DNA from: AG41 sp035943095
GTDB lineage: Bacteria; Gemmatimonadota; Gemmatimonadetes; Gemmatimonadales; GWC2-71-9
Length of the DNA: 50,310 bases
Reading direction: 5' to 3'
Assembly (NCBI GenBank): GCA_035943095.1
Contig: DASZCN010000099.1
Coordinates: forward strand, 1-50,310
Positions 24,167 through 31,434 of this stretch are shown in pieces. The notes under the pieces were generated by a model that saw only the letters and a program-made list of their open reading frames with translations, ran no database searches and was not told the DNA's origin. Positions within the stretch are counted from its first letter, which is position 1; the number at the start of each line of letters is the position of its first letter. Made by a program: the position numbers and the translations under genes.

Positions 24167-24462
24167 GTTAGGAGAGCCCAGAGACGCGCCTCCACCTGCG
24201 AATTCGGCACGGCGAGAGCGCCGGCCTCCCGGGCCGCGCGGAGCAGCGCTGGCTGGACGTGCGCCCCGTAGGCGAGCACCGGAATCCCCCGCCGCACGAG
24301 CCCCGCGACGCGTTCGATGGCCTCGGGATCCCCGAGCTCGATGACGGCGAGGTCACACGCCGTCTCGTCGCGCGAAATCTCCCCGCCGGCTTCCGCGATC
24401 ACAGCACCGAGTTTGGAGCGAAACAGGAGATCTCGGGTGGCGACTACCACTCGCTTGCCCAT
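24160..24462 (-). CDS. Degenerate receiver (CheY-like) protein
   Basis: A 100-residue protein with the (beta-alpha)5 rhythm of a response-regulator receiver: RVVVATRDLLFRSKLGAVI, CDLAVIELGDPEAIERV, GIPVLAYGAHVQPALLRAA, GALAVPNSQ. Where receivers have the phospho-acceptor Asp (VLDL) it has Glu (VIEL), and the conserved Lys-Pro near the end is missing (VPNS). It probably works without phosphorylation, as a binding module. It starts 9 nt after the glyS stop, so it is the last gene of the glycerate kinase-glyS run. Confidence 0.65.
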   Translation of the reverse strand: MGKRVVVATRDLLFRSKLGAVIAEAGGEISRDETACDLAVIELGDPEAIERVAGLVRRGIPVLAYGAHVQPALLRAAREAGALAVPNSQVEARLWALLTS

Positions 24463-24471
24463 GGAGCGGCG

Positions 24472-25815
24472 TTACCCCTTGAGCTTCTCCGCGAGATACC
24501 CGACCAAGCGATCTGCGGGCAGGCGATCCTGCTTCAACGTGTCTCGATCCCGTACGGTCACCGTGCCGTCCTGCGTAGACTGGCCGTCGATGGTGATGCC
24601 GAACGGCGTGCCGGCTTCGTCCTGACGCCGGTAGCGTCTTCCGATCGAGCCGCCGTCGTCGTAGAAGACATTGTAGTGCCTGCGGAGGTCGTCGAATACG
24701 CGCCGGGCCAGCTCGGGCATGCCGTCCTTATTCACGAGCGGAAACACCGCCGCCTTGAGCGGCGCGAGCGCGGGATGGAGTCCCAGCACGACGCGCTTTT
24801 CGCCCTCCACGTCTTCCTCGCGGTAGGCGTCCACCATGACGACGAGCGCCGTACGGTCGGCGCCCGCCGATGTCTCGACCACAAAGGGGATGAAGCGCTC
24901 GTTCGTGGCCGGGTCCAAATACTCGAGCTTCTTTCCCGAGAACTCCTGATGCCGCGACAGGTCGAAGTTCGTGCGGTTGTGAACACCCTCGAACTCCTGC
25001 CATCCGAACGGAAACTCGTACTGGATGTCGTAGGCGTCCTTGGCGTAGTGCGCGAGCTCGTCCTTCGTGTGCTGATGAAACCGCAGCTTCTCGGGGCGCA
25101 CCCCCAGCCCCACGAGCCATTTCATCCGCTCCTGCCGCCAGAACTCGAACCATTCCTGGTCGGTCCCTGGCTTTACGAAGAACTGCATCTCCATCTGTTC
25201 GAATTCGCGAGTGCGGAAGATGAAATTCCCCGGCGTGATCTCGTTGCGGAACGCTTTGCCGATCTGAGCGATGCCGAACGGGACTTTCTGCCGCGACGAC
25301 TGCAGCACGTTCAAGTAGTTGACGTAGATCCCTTGGGCGGTCTCCGGGCGCAGGTAGACCACCGCCGCCGCTTCTTCCACGGGACCCATGAACGTCTTGA
25401 ACATCAGGTTGAACGTGCGCGGCGCCGTGAGCGTGCCTTTGCTCCCGCACACGGGACATTGCGCGGTCGGCTCACCCGGCGTGCCCTTGATGCGCGGATC
25501 GTCGGCGCGGAAGCGGTTCTTGCAGTGCTTGCAGTCGACGAGCGGGTCGGTGAACCCCGCCACGTGTCCCGAAGCTTCCCACACCTTCGGATGCATCAGG
25601 ATCGCGGCGTCCAGACCTTCGATGTCTTCGCGCTCGTGCACCATGGAGCGCCACCAGCGCTCCTTGATGTTCTTCTTGAGCTCGACGCCCAACGGCCCGT
25701 AGTCCCACACCGAGCCCAGGCCGCCGTAGATCTCCGAGGATTGAAACACGAACCCGCGTCGCTTCGCGAGCGACACGAGCTTCTCCATCAGTTTTTCGTT
25801 CGTGGCGGCCGGCAT
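24472..25815 (-). CDS. glyS: Glycyl-tRNA synthetase, alpha2 (eukaryote/archaeal-like) type
   Basis: Class II aminoacyl-tRNA synthetase that charges tRNA-Gly; this is the homodimeric single-chain form, not the alpha/beta heterotetramer. It has 447 residues. Features: LAKRRGFVFQSSEIYGG at the start, class II motif 2 region FRNEITP followed by RTREFEQMEMQFF, a zinc-ribbon-like insert with CKHC and CPVC, ETSAGADRTAL (motif 3 region) and a C-terminal anticodon-binding domain (from about 355: DDGGSIGRRYRRQDEAGTPF). It lies 24 nt after the glycerate kinase gene. Confidence 0.96.
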   Translation of the reverse strand: MPAATNEKLMEKLVSLAKRRGFVFQSSEIYGGLGSVWDYGPLGVELKKNIKERWWRSMVHEREDIEGLDAAILMHPKVWEASGHVAGFTDPLVDCKHCKNRFRADDPRIKGTPGEPTAQCPVCGSKGTLTAPRTFNLMFKTFMGPVEEAAAVVYLRPETAQGIYVNYLNVLQSSRQKVPFGIAQIGKAFRNEITPGNFIFRTREFEQMEMQFFVKPGTDQEWFEFWRQERMKWLVGLGVRPEKLRFHQHTKDELAHYAKDAYDIQYEFPFGWQEFEGVHNRTNFDLSRHQEFSGKKLEYLDPATNERFIPFVVETSAGADRTALVVMVDAYREEDVEGEKRVVLGLHPALAPLKAAVFPLVNKDGMPELARRVFDDLRRHYNVFYDDGGSIGRRYRRQDEAGTPFGITIDGQSTQDGTVTVRDRDTLKQDRLPADRLVGYLAEKLKG

Positions 25816-25839
25816 AAGGGGCGGAAGATAGGCCAGCCC

Positions 25840-26922
25840 CTAGGTGGCGGGCAACCCGAACGCCTCGCGCACCGCTCGTTGCGCCAGCGCCGCGATCCCC
25901 GCCGCGTCGAGCACCTGGCCGTCACCATCGAGGGCGTGCAGGCCAACCAGTCCTTCGACCTTCCCCGCCACGATGGCAACTCGCTTTCGGGCGGCCTGCG
26001 CGCGACGCACCACCTCTCCGGAGGCTTTGCCGACGAGGGACGTGCGATCGAACGACCCTTCCCCCGTGATCACGAGCTGGGCCTTGGCGAGCGCGGCGTC
26101 GAACCCCACGCGCGCAAGCACCCAGTCGGCCCCACCGGTGAGCTGCGCCTTTGCGAAGAACGCGAGCCCGGCGCCGAGACCGCCCGCGGCACCGCCTCCG
26201 GGGAGCGCCACCAGATCGTTGCGTCCATGCCGAGCCATCACCTCGGCGAGCCGGTCGAGCCCCCGCGACAACAGCTTGACGCCTTCTGGCCCAGCCCCCT
26301 TCTGCGGCCCGAAGACCGGCGCGGCGCCCTTCGGGCCCACGAGTGGCGTGGTGACGTCCGCCAGGGCCTCCACCCGTGCCGTGATGCTCCATCCGCCCTC
26401 GACCTCGGTGAGTTTTGCCAGCGAGCCCCCTCCTTCAGGGAGCTGCGCGCCAGTCGCGTCCACGAGGGACCAGCCCAGCCCACGAGCCGCGCCCGTACCT
26501 CCGTCTACGGTCGCGGAGCCACCCAGGCCCACCACAACCGTCTTGGCGCCCCGCTCGACGGCCTCCCAAATGAGCTCGCCGACGCCACGCGTCGTGGCGC
26601 GAAGCGGGTCCAGTTGGTCCGGCTTGAGAAGGGCGATCCCACACGCCGTCGCGCTTTCGAAGATCGCGGTCTCCGGGTCAATCCAGCCGAGCTCCCCCGA
26701 GACGGGCTCGCCGAGGGGACCCGTGACGTCCAGACGCTCGCGGAGCGACCCGGGCGGGAGGACCGTATCGAGGAGACCATCGCCGCCATCGGAAATGGGG
26801 CACTGCAGGACCGTCGCGTCGGGCAACGCGCGCCTGACGCCCGCCGCAAGCGCATCGGCGACCTGGCGTGGGCCGAAGGTGCCCTTGAAGGCAGCCGGAG
26901 CGATCAGAACGAGCTGTGACAT
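25840..26922 (-). CDS. Glycerate kinase (GarK/GlxK family)
   Basis: Phosphorylates D-glycerate, usually to 2-phosphoglycerate. It has 360 residues. Family motifs: APAAFKGTFGPRQVADA at the N-terminus, CPISDGGDG, GLGGSATVDGG, PGGGAAGGLGAGL and VITGEGSFDRTSL. It is first in the run glycerate kinase-glyS-receiver. Its 5' flank (26923-27040) is the AT-rich region upstream of the c-di-GMP riboswitch, which points the other way, so the riboswitch does not lead this gene. Confidence 0.92.
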   Translation of the reverse strand: MSQLVLIAPAAFKGTFGPRQVADALAAGVRRALPDATVLQCPISDGGDGLLDTVLPPGSLRERLDVTGPLGEPVSGELGWIDPETAIFESATACGIALLKPDQLDPLRATTRGVGELIWEAVERGAKTVVVGLGGSATVDGGTGAARGLGWSLVDATGAQLPEGGGSLAKLTEVEGGWSITARVEALADVTTPLVGPKGAAPVFGPQKGAGPEGVKLLSRGLDRLAEVMARHGRNDLVALPGGGAAGGLGAGLAFFAKAQLTGGADWVLARVGFDAALAKAQLVITGEGSFDRTSLVGKASGEVVRRAQAARKRVAIVAGKVEGLVGLHALDGDGQVLDAAGIAALAQRAVREAFGLPAT

Positions 26923-26991
26923 CTCGTGTTTTGCATTAAACGTTGCACTATGCGATACAAGGAAACGAGCTTATGAAGGCTATGTGCAGCG

Positions 26992-27027
26992 GCGGTGCAA
27001 GATAACGCGAGGGCACCGCTTTTGCTT
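26992..27027 (+). terminator. Terminator-like hairpin upstream of the riboswitch
   Basis: GCGGTGC (26992-26998) and GCACCGC (27013-27019) form a 7-bp stem with a 14-nt loop, followed by TTTTGCTT. In + orientation this has the form of an intrinsic terminator. What it would end is unclear, since only glycerate kinase upstream DNA lies to the left. Confidence 0.45.
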
Positions 27028-27043
27028 GATACCCGTGCGGCTA

Positions 27044-27134
27044 TCTCTGTTTTCAGGGCAAACCGTCGGTGACGGCGGGGCGCAAAGCCAAGGGTCTCGG
27101 GTCTCCGAGACAGCCCGGCTGCCGGAGGTCGATA
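27044..27134 (+). ncRNA. Cyclic di-GMP-I (GEMM-I) riboswitch aptamer
   Basis: The conserved core is nearly complete: CAGGGCAAACC, a stem capped by a GTGA (GNRA) tetraloop (GTCG/CGGC), GGGGCGCAAAGCC, then a second hairpin built on GTCTC and GAGAC, and AGCCCGGCTGCCGG. GGGCAAACC, the tetraloop, CGCAAAGCC and the GGCTGCCGG tail are the hallmarks of class I c-di-GMP aptamers. The aptamer is on the + strand. The nearest downstream coding sequence is ypdA, which is antisense to it. A strong terminator follows about 110 nt later. Confidence 0.9.
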
Positions 27135-27240
27135 CCGGCCCCACGCCCTGATTCGAGCGCGGGGCTTCTCATTGGCCCCCCGAGCAAGAGTTTCGTCTCG
27201 CTCGCATCGGGTTCTAGGGCGCACGATGTGGAGCAGGCGA

Positions 27241-28242
27241 TCACCCCCCAGGGGCAACTCTGGGGGGTTTGCTTTTGATGTGCTCGCAGATCCGCCCGCC
27301 GTGCTCGCGCCCGTTCTCGATGAAGATCTTGTTTGCGTCGAACCCCGAGGCCAGGACGCCGGCGATGTACACGCCCGGGACGTTCGTTTCCATCGTGGCG
27401 GACGAATGGCGGGGCACACCGCTCGATTCGTCGACCACAACGCCTACGGAGCGCAGCAGCGTGAGATCCGCGGTGTAGCCCGTGAGGGCCAGGACGAAAT
27501 CCGCGGGAATGGTTTCCGGTTCCCCAGCGGGTTCGCGGCGCACCATCACGTGGGACTTCCCGATCTCGACGACACGGCTGCACCAACGGACGCGAACGCT
27601 GCCGTCCTTCACGCGGTTCGTAATGTCCGGCAGCACCCACGGCTTCACGCCACGATCGAAGTCCCCGAGGAAATGCACCATCGTGACTTCCGCGCCGACC
27701 CGGCACAGCTCGAGCGCCGTCTCGACGGCGCTGTTGCCGCCGCCCACGACGACGACCCGCTCCTGCCAGTACGGATGCGCTTCGGTAAAGAAGTGTGACA
27801 CGTTGGGCAGGTCTTCGCCGGGCACGCCGAGCCGGTTCGGTGATTCGAAATAGCCGGTGGCGAACACCACGTGACGGGCGCCAATGGTCTCGGGACCGGG
27901 CATGCCGGGATGCTCCGCCTCGACCTCGAACGCGCTCTCCCGACGCGCCACGCGACGCACGGTATGGTATTGGCGCACGTCCAGCTCGAAGTGCTCCGAC
28001 ACCTTGCGATAGTAGGACAGCGCCTCACGGCGCGTCGGCTTGTCGCCGGCGGTGACAAATGGCACGCCGATCTCGAGCTTTTCCGGCGTCGAGAAGAACG
28101 TCATGTACAGCGGATAGCGCAGCAGGCTCGCGACGACGGGCCCCCGGTCGTACAGGGTACACGTGAGGCCGGCGCGCTTCGCCGCCACACCGACCGCGAG
28201 CCCGCAGGGCCCGGCACCAATGACCGCGAGGTCGAGCATCAA
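27241..28242 (-). CDS. ypdA: YpdA-family bacillithiol disulfide reductase-like flavoprotein
   Basis: A 333-residue two-dinucleotide-binding flavoprotein. FAD motif: LAVIGAGPCGLAVGVAAKRAG at the start; NADPH motif: VVVVGGGNSAVETALELCRVG at about 165-185; ATGYFESPNRLGVPGEDLP and GVYIAGVLASGFDANKIFIE near the end. No CxxC redox pair is present, which fits YpdA rather than thioredoxin reductase. YpdA reduces oxidised bacillithiol in Firmicutes; a similar thiol role is inferred. The last residues (KPPRVAPGG) are encoded in the stem of the + strand terminator, and the tail may therefore be non-essential. Confidence 0.88.
   Translation of the reverse strand: MMLDLAVIGAGPCGLAVGVAAKRAGLTCTLYDRGPVVASLLRYPLYMTFFSTPEKLEIGVPFVTAGDKPTRREALSYYRKVSEHFELDVRQYHTVRRVARRESAFEVEAEHPGMPGPETIGARHVVFATGYFESPNRLGVPGEDLPNVSHFFTEAHPYWQERVVVVGGGNSAVETALELCRVGAEVTMVHFLGDFDRGVKPWVLPDITNRVKDGSVRVRWCSRVVEIGKSHVMVRREPAGEPETIPADFVLALTGYTADLTLLRSVGVVVDESSGVPRHSSATMETNVPGVYIAGVLASGFDANKIFIENGREHGGRICEHIKSKPPRVAPGG
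27243..27276 (+). terminator. Intrinsic terminator after the riboswitch
   Basis: ACCCCCCAG (27243-27251) and CTGGGGGGT (27260-27268) form a perfect 9-bp stem with an 8-nt loop, followed by TTGCTTTT. It works in + orientation. The same bases encode the C-terminus and stop of ypdA on the - strand. Confidence 0.85.
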
Positions 28243-28252
28243 GGCGCCAGTG

Positions 28253-29533
28253 TCACGTCACTTCAATGATCTGCTCACGGTGCGTCCCGACACTGACGTA
28301 CTGGATCGGCGCGTGGGCCAGGTCCTGGAGCCGGTCGAGGTACGCGCGGGCTGGCGGTGGAAGGTCGGCCAGGCGGCGCACGTGGCCCAGGGATTTTTGC
28401 CAGCCAGGTAATGTCTCGTACACCGGCGCCACACCCGCCAGGCGCTCCACATCCGCCGGCATGGAGTCGAGCGACTCCCCCTCGAACCGGTAGCCGACGC
28501 ACACCGGAATCTCCGAGAAGGAATCGAGCACGTCGAGCTTGGTCACGGCGAGGCCGGTGAGTCCGTTTACCCGGACGGCGTAGCGCACCACCACGGCGTC
28601 GAACCAGCCACAGCGGCGCGGCCGTCCCGTCGTCGCGCCAAATTCATCGCCCAGCTCGCGGATGCGATCCGCCACGGCCGGTTCCGCTTCAGTAGGCAGG
28701 GGTCCATTGCCAACACGGGTGGTGTACGCCTTGACGACACCCAACACGGCATCGATCGCGGTAGGTCCGATACCGGCTCCGACCGCCGCTCCGCCAGCCG
28801 TCGTATTGGAAGACGTGACGTACGGGTACGTACCGTGATCCACGTCGAGCAGGGCACCCTGCGCGCCCTCGAGCAATACGGACTCGCCGCGCTCGAGCGC
28901 CTCCCAAACGACCCTTCCGGCATCCACCGCGAGGGGAAGGACGCGCGGGGCCAGCCGCTCCAACAGCTTCACGTGCGCTGCCGCATCCGCGCGCTCACTC
29001 GATCCCAGGAGCTCGAGAAAATCATTCGCCGCCTGCACCCGCGTGCAGACGAGCTCCCGGGCCCGGCTCACATTCCGGAGGTCCCCGACGCGGATGCCGC
29101 GGCGGCCATACTTGTCCTCGTAGGTCGGGCCGATGCCCCGGCCCGTGGTCCCGATCTTTTCGCGGGCCTCGCGGGCCCGGTCGAGCAACTTGTGGTAGGG
29201 CAGCGTGAGGTGCGCCCGGTCCGAGACGTACAGCTTGTGCTCGGTGCGGATGCCGCGCTCGCTCAGCGCGTCGAGCTCGGTGAAGAGGGTCTCCGGATCG
29301 AGCGCGACGCCGTTCCCGACGAGGCAGACCGCACCCTGAATGATCCCCGACGGGATCTGGTGGAGCACGAATTCGCCGGCCGCCGTGTGCACGGTGTGGC
29401 CGGCGTTCGCCCCGCCCTGGTAGCGCACGACGAGATCGGCGCGCTCGGCTAGAACGTCGACGATCTTCCCCTTGCCCTCGTCGCCCCATTGGGCGCCGAC
29501 AACCACCACGCAATGTGTCTTCGGTCCGAACAT
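28253..29533 (-). CDS. purA: Adenylosuccinate synthetase (PurA)
   Basis: Joins IMP and aspartate with GTP, the first committed step to AMP. It has 426 residues. Motifs: VVVVGAQWGDEGKGKIVD (P-loop and catalytic Asp), QGGANAGHTV with the catalytic His, GIGPTYEDK, LLEGAQGALLDVDHGTYP and TTGRPRRCGWFD. ATG 29533 lies just after the terminator at 29545-29570 that ends the preceding run. It is followed 10 nt later by ypdA. Confidence 0.97.
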   Translation of the reverse strand: MFGPKTHCVVVVGAQWGDEGKGKIVDVLAERADLVVRYQGGANAGHTVHTAAGEFVLHQIPSGIIQGAVCLVGNGVALDPETLFTELDALSERGIRTEHKLYVSDRAHLTLPYHKLLDRAREAREKIGTTGRGIGPTYEDKYGRRGIRVGDLRNVSRARELVCTRVQAANDFLELLGSSERADAAAHVKLLERLAPRVLPLAVDAGRVVWEALERGESVLLEGAQGALLDVDHGTYPYVTSSNTTAGGAAVGAGIGPTAIDAVLGVVKAYTTRVGNGPLPTEAEPAVADRIRELGDEFGATTGRPRRCGWFDAVVVRYAVRVNGLTGLAVTKLDVLDSFSEIPVCVGYRFEGESLDSMPADVERLAGVAPVYETLPGWQKSLGHVRRLADLPPPARAYLDRLQDLAHAPIQYVSVGTHREQIIEVT

Positions 29534-29544
29534 ATGCCCCCAGC

Positions 29545-29570
29545 AAAAACGCCCCGGGGACGGGGCGTTG
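29545..29570 (-). terminator. Intrinsic terminator between the M28 peptidase gene and purA
   Basis: On the - strand, ACGCCCCG (29568-29561) and CGGGGCGT (29556-29549) form a stem with a 4-nt loop, followed by a T run (the A's at 29545-29549). It closes the trpS-to-peptidase run just 12 nt before the purA start, so purA needs its own promoter or read-through. Confidence 0.8.
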
Positions 29571-29632
29571 GAGTATCCTCTGAGGGAAACTAGACCACGG
29601 GGGGGCGGGCGTCAACGCGCGGATGCCCACCC

Positions 29633-30541
29633 TCAAGGGTGGGCCAGCGCGACGGCGACTCCCCGGGCCACCTGATGTACGCCCTCGAGGGTCAACCGCT
29701 CGACGGTATCGCGCGACGAGTGGACGATCCGCGCCGTCGCGCAGTCTCCGCGCATGATCGTTACGCACTCCCGGGCTGCCGTGCCGAAGGCAATGCCATC
29801 GACGAGCACAGGCAACCGGCGCCAGTGACGAGCGTCCGTGGCGCGGACGAGCGCGTCCACCGTAGGGCCGGGCCGATGCACGAACGCCACGGGGCGGCCT
29901 CGATCATCGATCCCGTCGAAGTTCACGACTGCCGTGTCTCCAAACAGATGGGCCCGCTCCCGCACGATCGCTCGTGCGCCGACGAGGCCGTATTCCTCGG
30001 CGTCCGTGAAGATGACGCCCAGCGCCGCACCCGGTGGCAGCCCATCCACGACGGCGAGGACCGTGAGCACCCCGGTGGCGTTGTCCACCGCGCCGGCGGA
30101 CTTGTCGGTCACGCGGTTGACAGCGAGGAGCACCGCCCCGACGAGCGCCGCCCCGCCGAGGAGGGCATCGCCGGCACCGAGCACGAGTGCGCCGAAGAGC
30201 GCTCGGAGCGAGATGCTGGCCAGCTCCACGGCACCCAAGGCCACGAGTCCGGCGGCCACTAGCCGGAACGCCATGGAAAGGGGCTGGCCTTTGGAATCGT
30301 AGTGGGCGGTGAGCCACGTGGCGATTCTGGCCTGGGCACGCACGGCAATCAGGTTCACGCCGTCGAGCGGCGTGCGCCCGAAACGATGAAGCAGCGAGTG
30401 GCCGCTGAAGTGGTGCTCCATGACGACGAACCCGCGGGCTTGGAGCTCCGATTTCAACCGCTCCCGTACCCGCCCGTGCGATGGCGTACCGACGAGCCGC
30501 GGGACACCGATGTCGGCAAGGAGGGTCCGATAATCGGTCAC
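29633..30541 (-). CDS. M28-family zinc aminopeptidase with an internal membrane hairpin
   Basis: A 302-residue metallopeptidase. Zinc-site motifs: TAHYDSKGQ (His80, Asp82), AGAVDNATGV (Asp153, bridging) and FTDAEEYGLVGA (Glu182 base, Glu183 ligand); His278 in ARIVHSSRDT is probably the last ligand. Between the first two motifs lie two hydrophobic segments (about 90-113 and 117-142), so the catalytic domain seems to be split by a membrane hairpin. GTG 30541 overlaps the dapA-like stop (GTGA); upstream extension is shadow. The stop lies in an inverted repeat (GCCCACCCT/AGGGTGGGC, 29625-29644). The substrate is unknown. Confidence 0.82.
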   Translation of the reverse strand: MTDYRTLLADIGVPRLVGTPSHGRVRERLKSELQARGFVVMEHHFSGHSLLHRFGRTPLDGVNLIAVRAQARIATWLTAHYDSKGQPLSMAFRLVAAGLVALGAVELASISLRALFGALVLGAGDALLGGAALVGAVLLAVNRVTDKSAGAVDNATGVLTVLAVVDGLPPGAALGVIFTDAEEYGLVGARAIVRERAHLFGDTAVVNFDGIDDRGRPVAFVHRPGPTVDALVRATDARHWRRLPVLVDGIAFGTAARECVTIMRGDCATARIVHSSRDTVERLTLEGVHQVARGVAVALAHP

Positions 30542-31434
30542 GCGGCGACGAGCTTCGTCACCCGTTCCCGGTCGGATGCTCCCACCGGAGCGAGCGGGGC
30601 GCGCACGGGTCCGCCATACAACCCGACGGAGTCCATTGCCGCCTTCACACCCGCGGGTCCGAGCTTGCCTACGATCTCCTTGTCGAGCGGGCCGAGCCGC
30701 TCCTGCAGCTGCCCGGCCCCGGCCACGTTTCCGGCCCGAAAAGTGGCATAGACCTGGGCGGCGAGCGCCGCGGCGAAGCACGCGACAGCGAGGATCCCGC
30801 CGTCACACTTGAGCTCGAGGGCCTGGAACAGGAGCGAGCCGGAGCCCACGAACACCGACCAGCTCGGCGCCGCAGCGCGATACGCGGCGAGATTCTTGGC
30901 GTCGCCAGAGGAATCCTTCACGCCCACGATGTTCCGGTGCTCCACGAGCTGTTGCAGCAGACCAGCGGCAATGGCCAGGTGCGTGTACTTCGGGATGTTG
31001 TACACGAGGACCGGTACCGGGCTCGCGTCGGCGACGGCGCGATAGTAGTCCGCAAGACTCGCAGGGGTGAGGCCCGCCGAGAAGTAGGCCGGGGGACGCA
31101 CCAACACGGCATCCGCGCCCTCGGCCGCCGCCGCGCGCGTGAGCGCCACGGCCTGCCGCGTGGACTCCCCACCCGTGCCGGCGAGGAGCCAACGGCGGTC
31201 CGGCAACACCTCCCGTACCCAGCCGACCATGCGGCGCTGCTCCTCAGGATCGAGCAGCGCCGATTCGCCGGTCGAGCCCGCCACCACGACGCCGTCGAGG
31301 CCCGCCTCGAGTAGCCGGGTGACGTTGTGACGGAGGTGCACCGGGGCGACCTCGCCGGTGGCGCTGTCGAACGGGGTGGTAATGGGGGCAAGAACCCCCG
31401 CGAGCTGCCGCTCCCCCCGCTCCCCCCGCGTCAC
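30538..31434 (-). CDS. DapA/NAL-family aldolase-type lyase
   Basis: A 298-residue TIM-barrel class I aldolase of the dihydrodipicolinate synthase family. It has the pyruvate-binding GSTGES (53-58), the catalytic Tyr145 in VLVYNIP and the Schiff-base Lys173 in IVGVKDSSGD. The VKDSSG form is common in 4-hydroxy-2-oxoglutarate and 2-keto-3-deoxy-sugar-acid aldolases as well as in DapA, so lysine synthesis is not certain. GTG 31434 overlaps the pilT stop (GTGA), and its own stop overlaps the peptidase start. Confidence 0.88.
   Translation of the reverse strand: MTRGERGERQLAGVLAPITTPFDSATGEVAPVHLRHNVTRLLEAGLDGVVVAGSTGESALLDPEEQRRMVGWVREVLPDRRWLLAGTGGESTRQAVALTRAAAAEGADAVLVRPPAYFSAGLTPASLADYYRAVADASPVPVLVYNIPKYTHLAIAAGLLQQLVEHRNIVGVKDSSGDAKNLAAYRAAAPSWSVFVGSGSLLFQALELKCDGGILAVACFAAALAAQVYATFRAGNVAGAGQLQERLGPLDKEIVGKLGPAGVKAAMDSVGLYGGPVRAPLAPVGASDRERVTKLVAA

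Larger units (their letters stand above)
26923..27240. other. Long intergenic region with riboswitch and hairpins, no protein gene
   Basis: A 318-bp gap between the glycerate kinase start and the ypdA stop. It holds an AT-rich stretch (26923-26990), a hairpin with T tract (26992-27027), a c-di-GMP-I aptamer (27044-27134) and about 105 nt of unassigned sequence leading to the terminator at 27243. A 69-codon frame across the aptamer on the + strand has no coding character. Confidence 0.7.

Noticed and set aside
24259..26919. An 886-codon open frame on the + strand opposite glyS and glycerate kinase
   Set aside because: It is antisense to two clear enzymes, is Arg/His/Leu-rich with no domain, and such long frames are common opposite GC-rich genes.
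27069..27278. A 69-codon + strand gene controlled by the c-di-GMP riboswitch
   Set aside because: It starts inside the aptamer and runs through the terminator hairpin, without a ribosome binding site or coding character.
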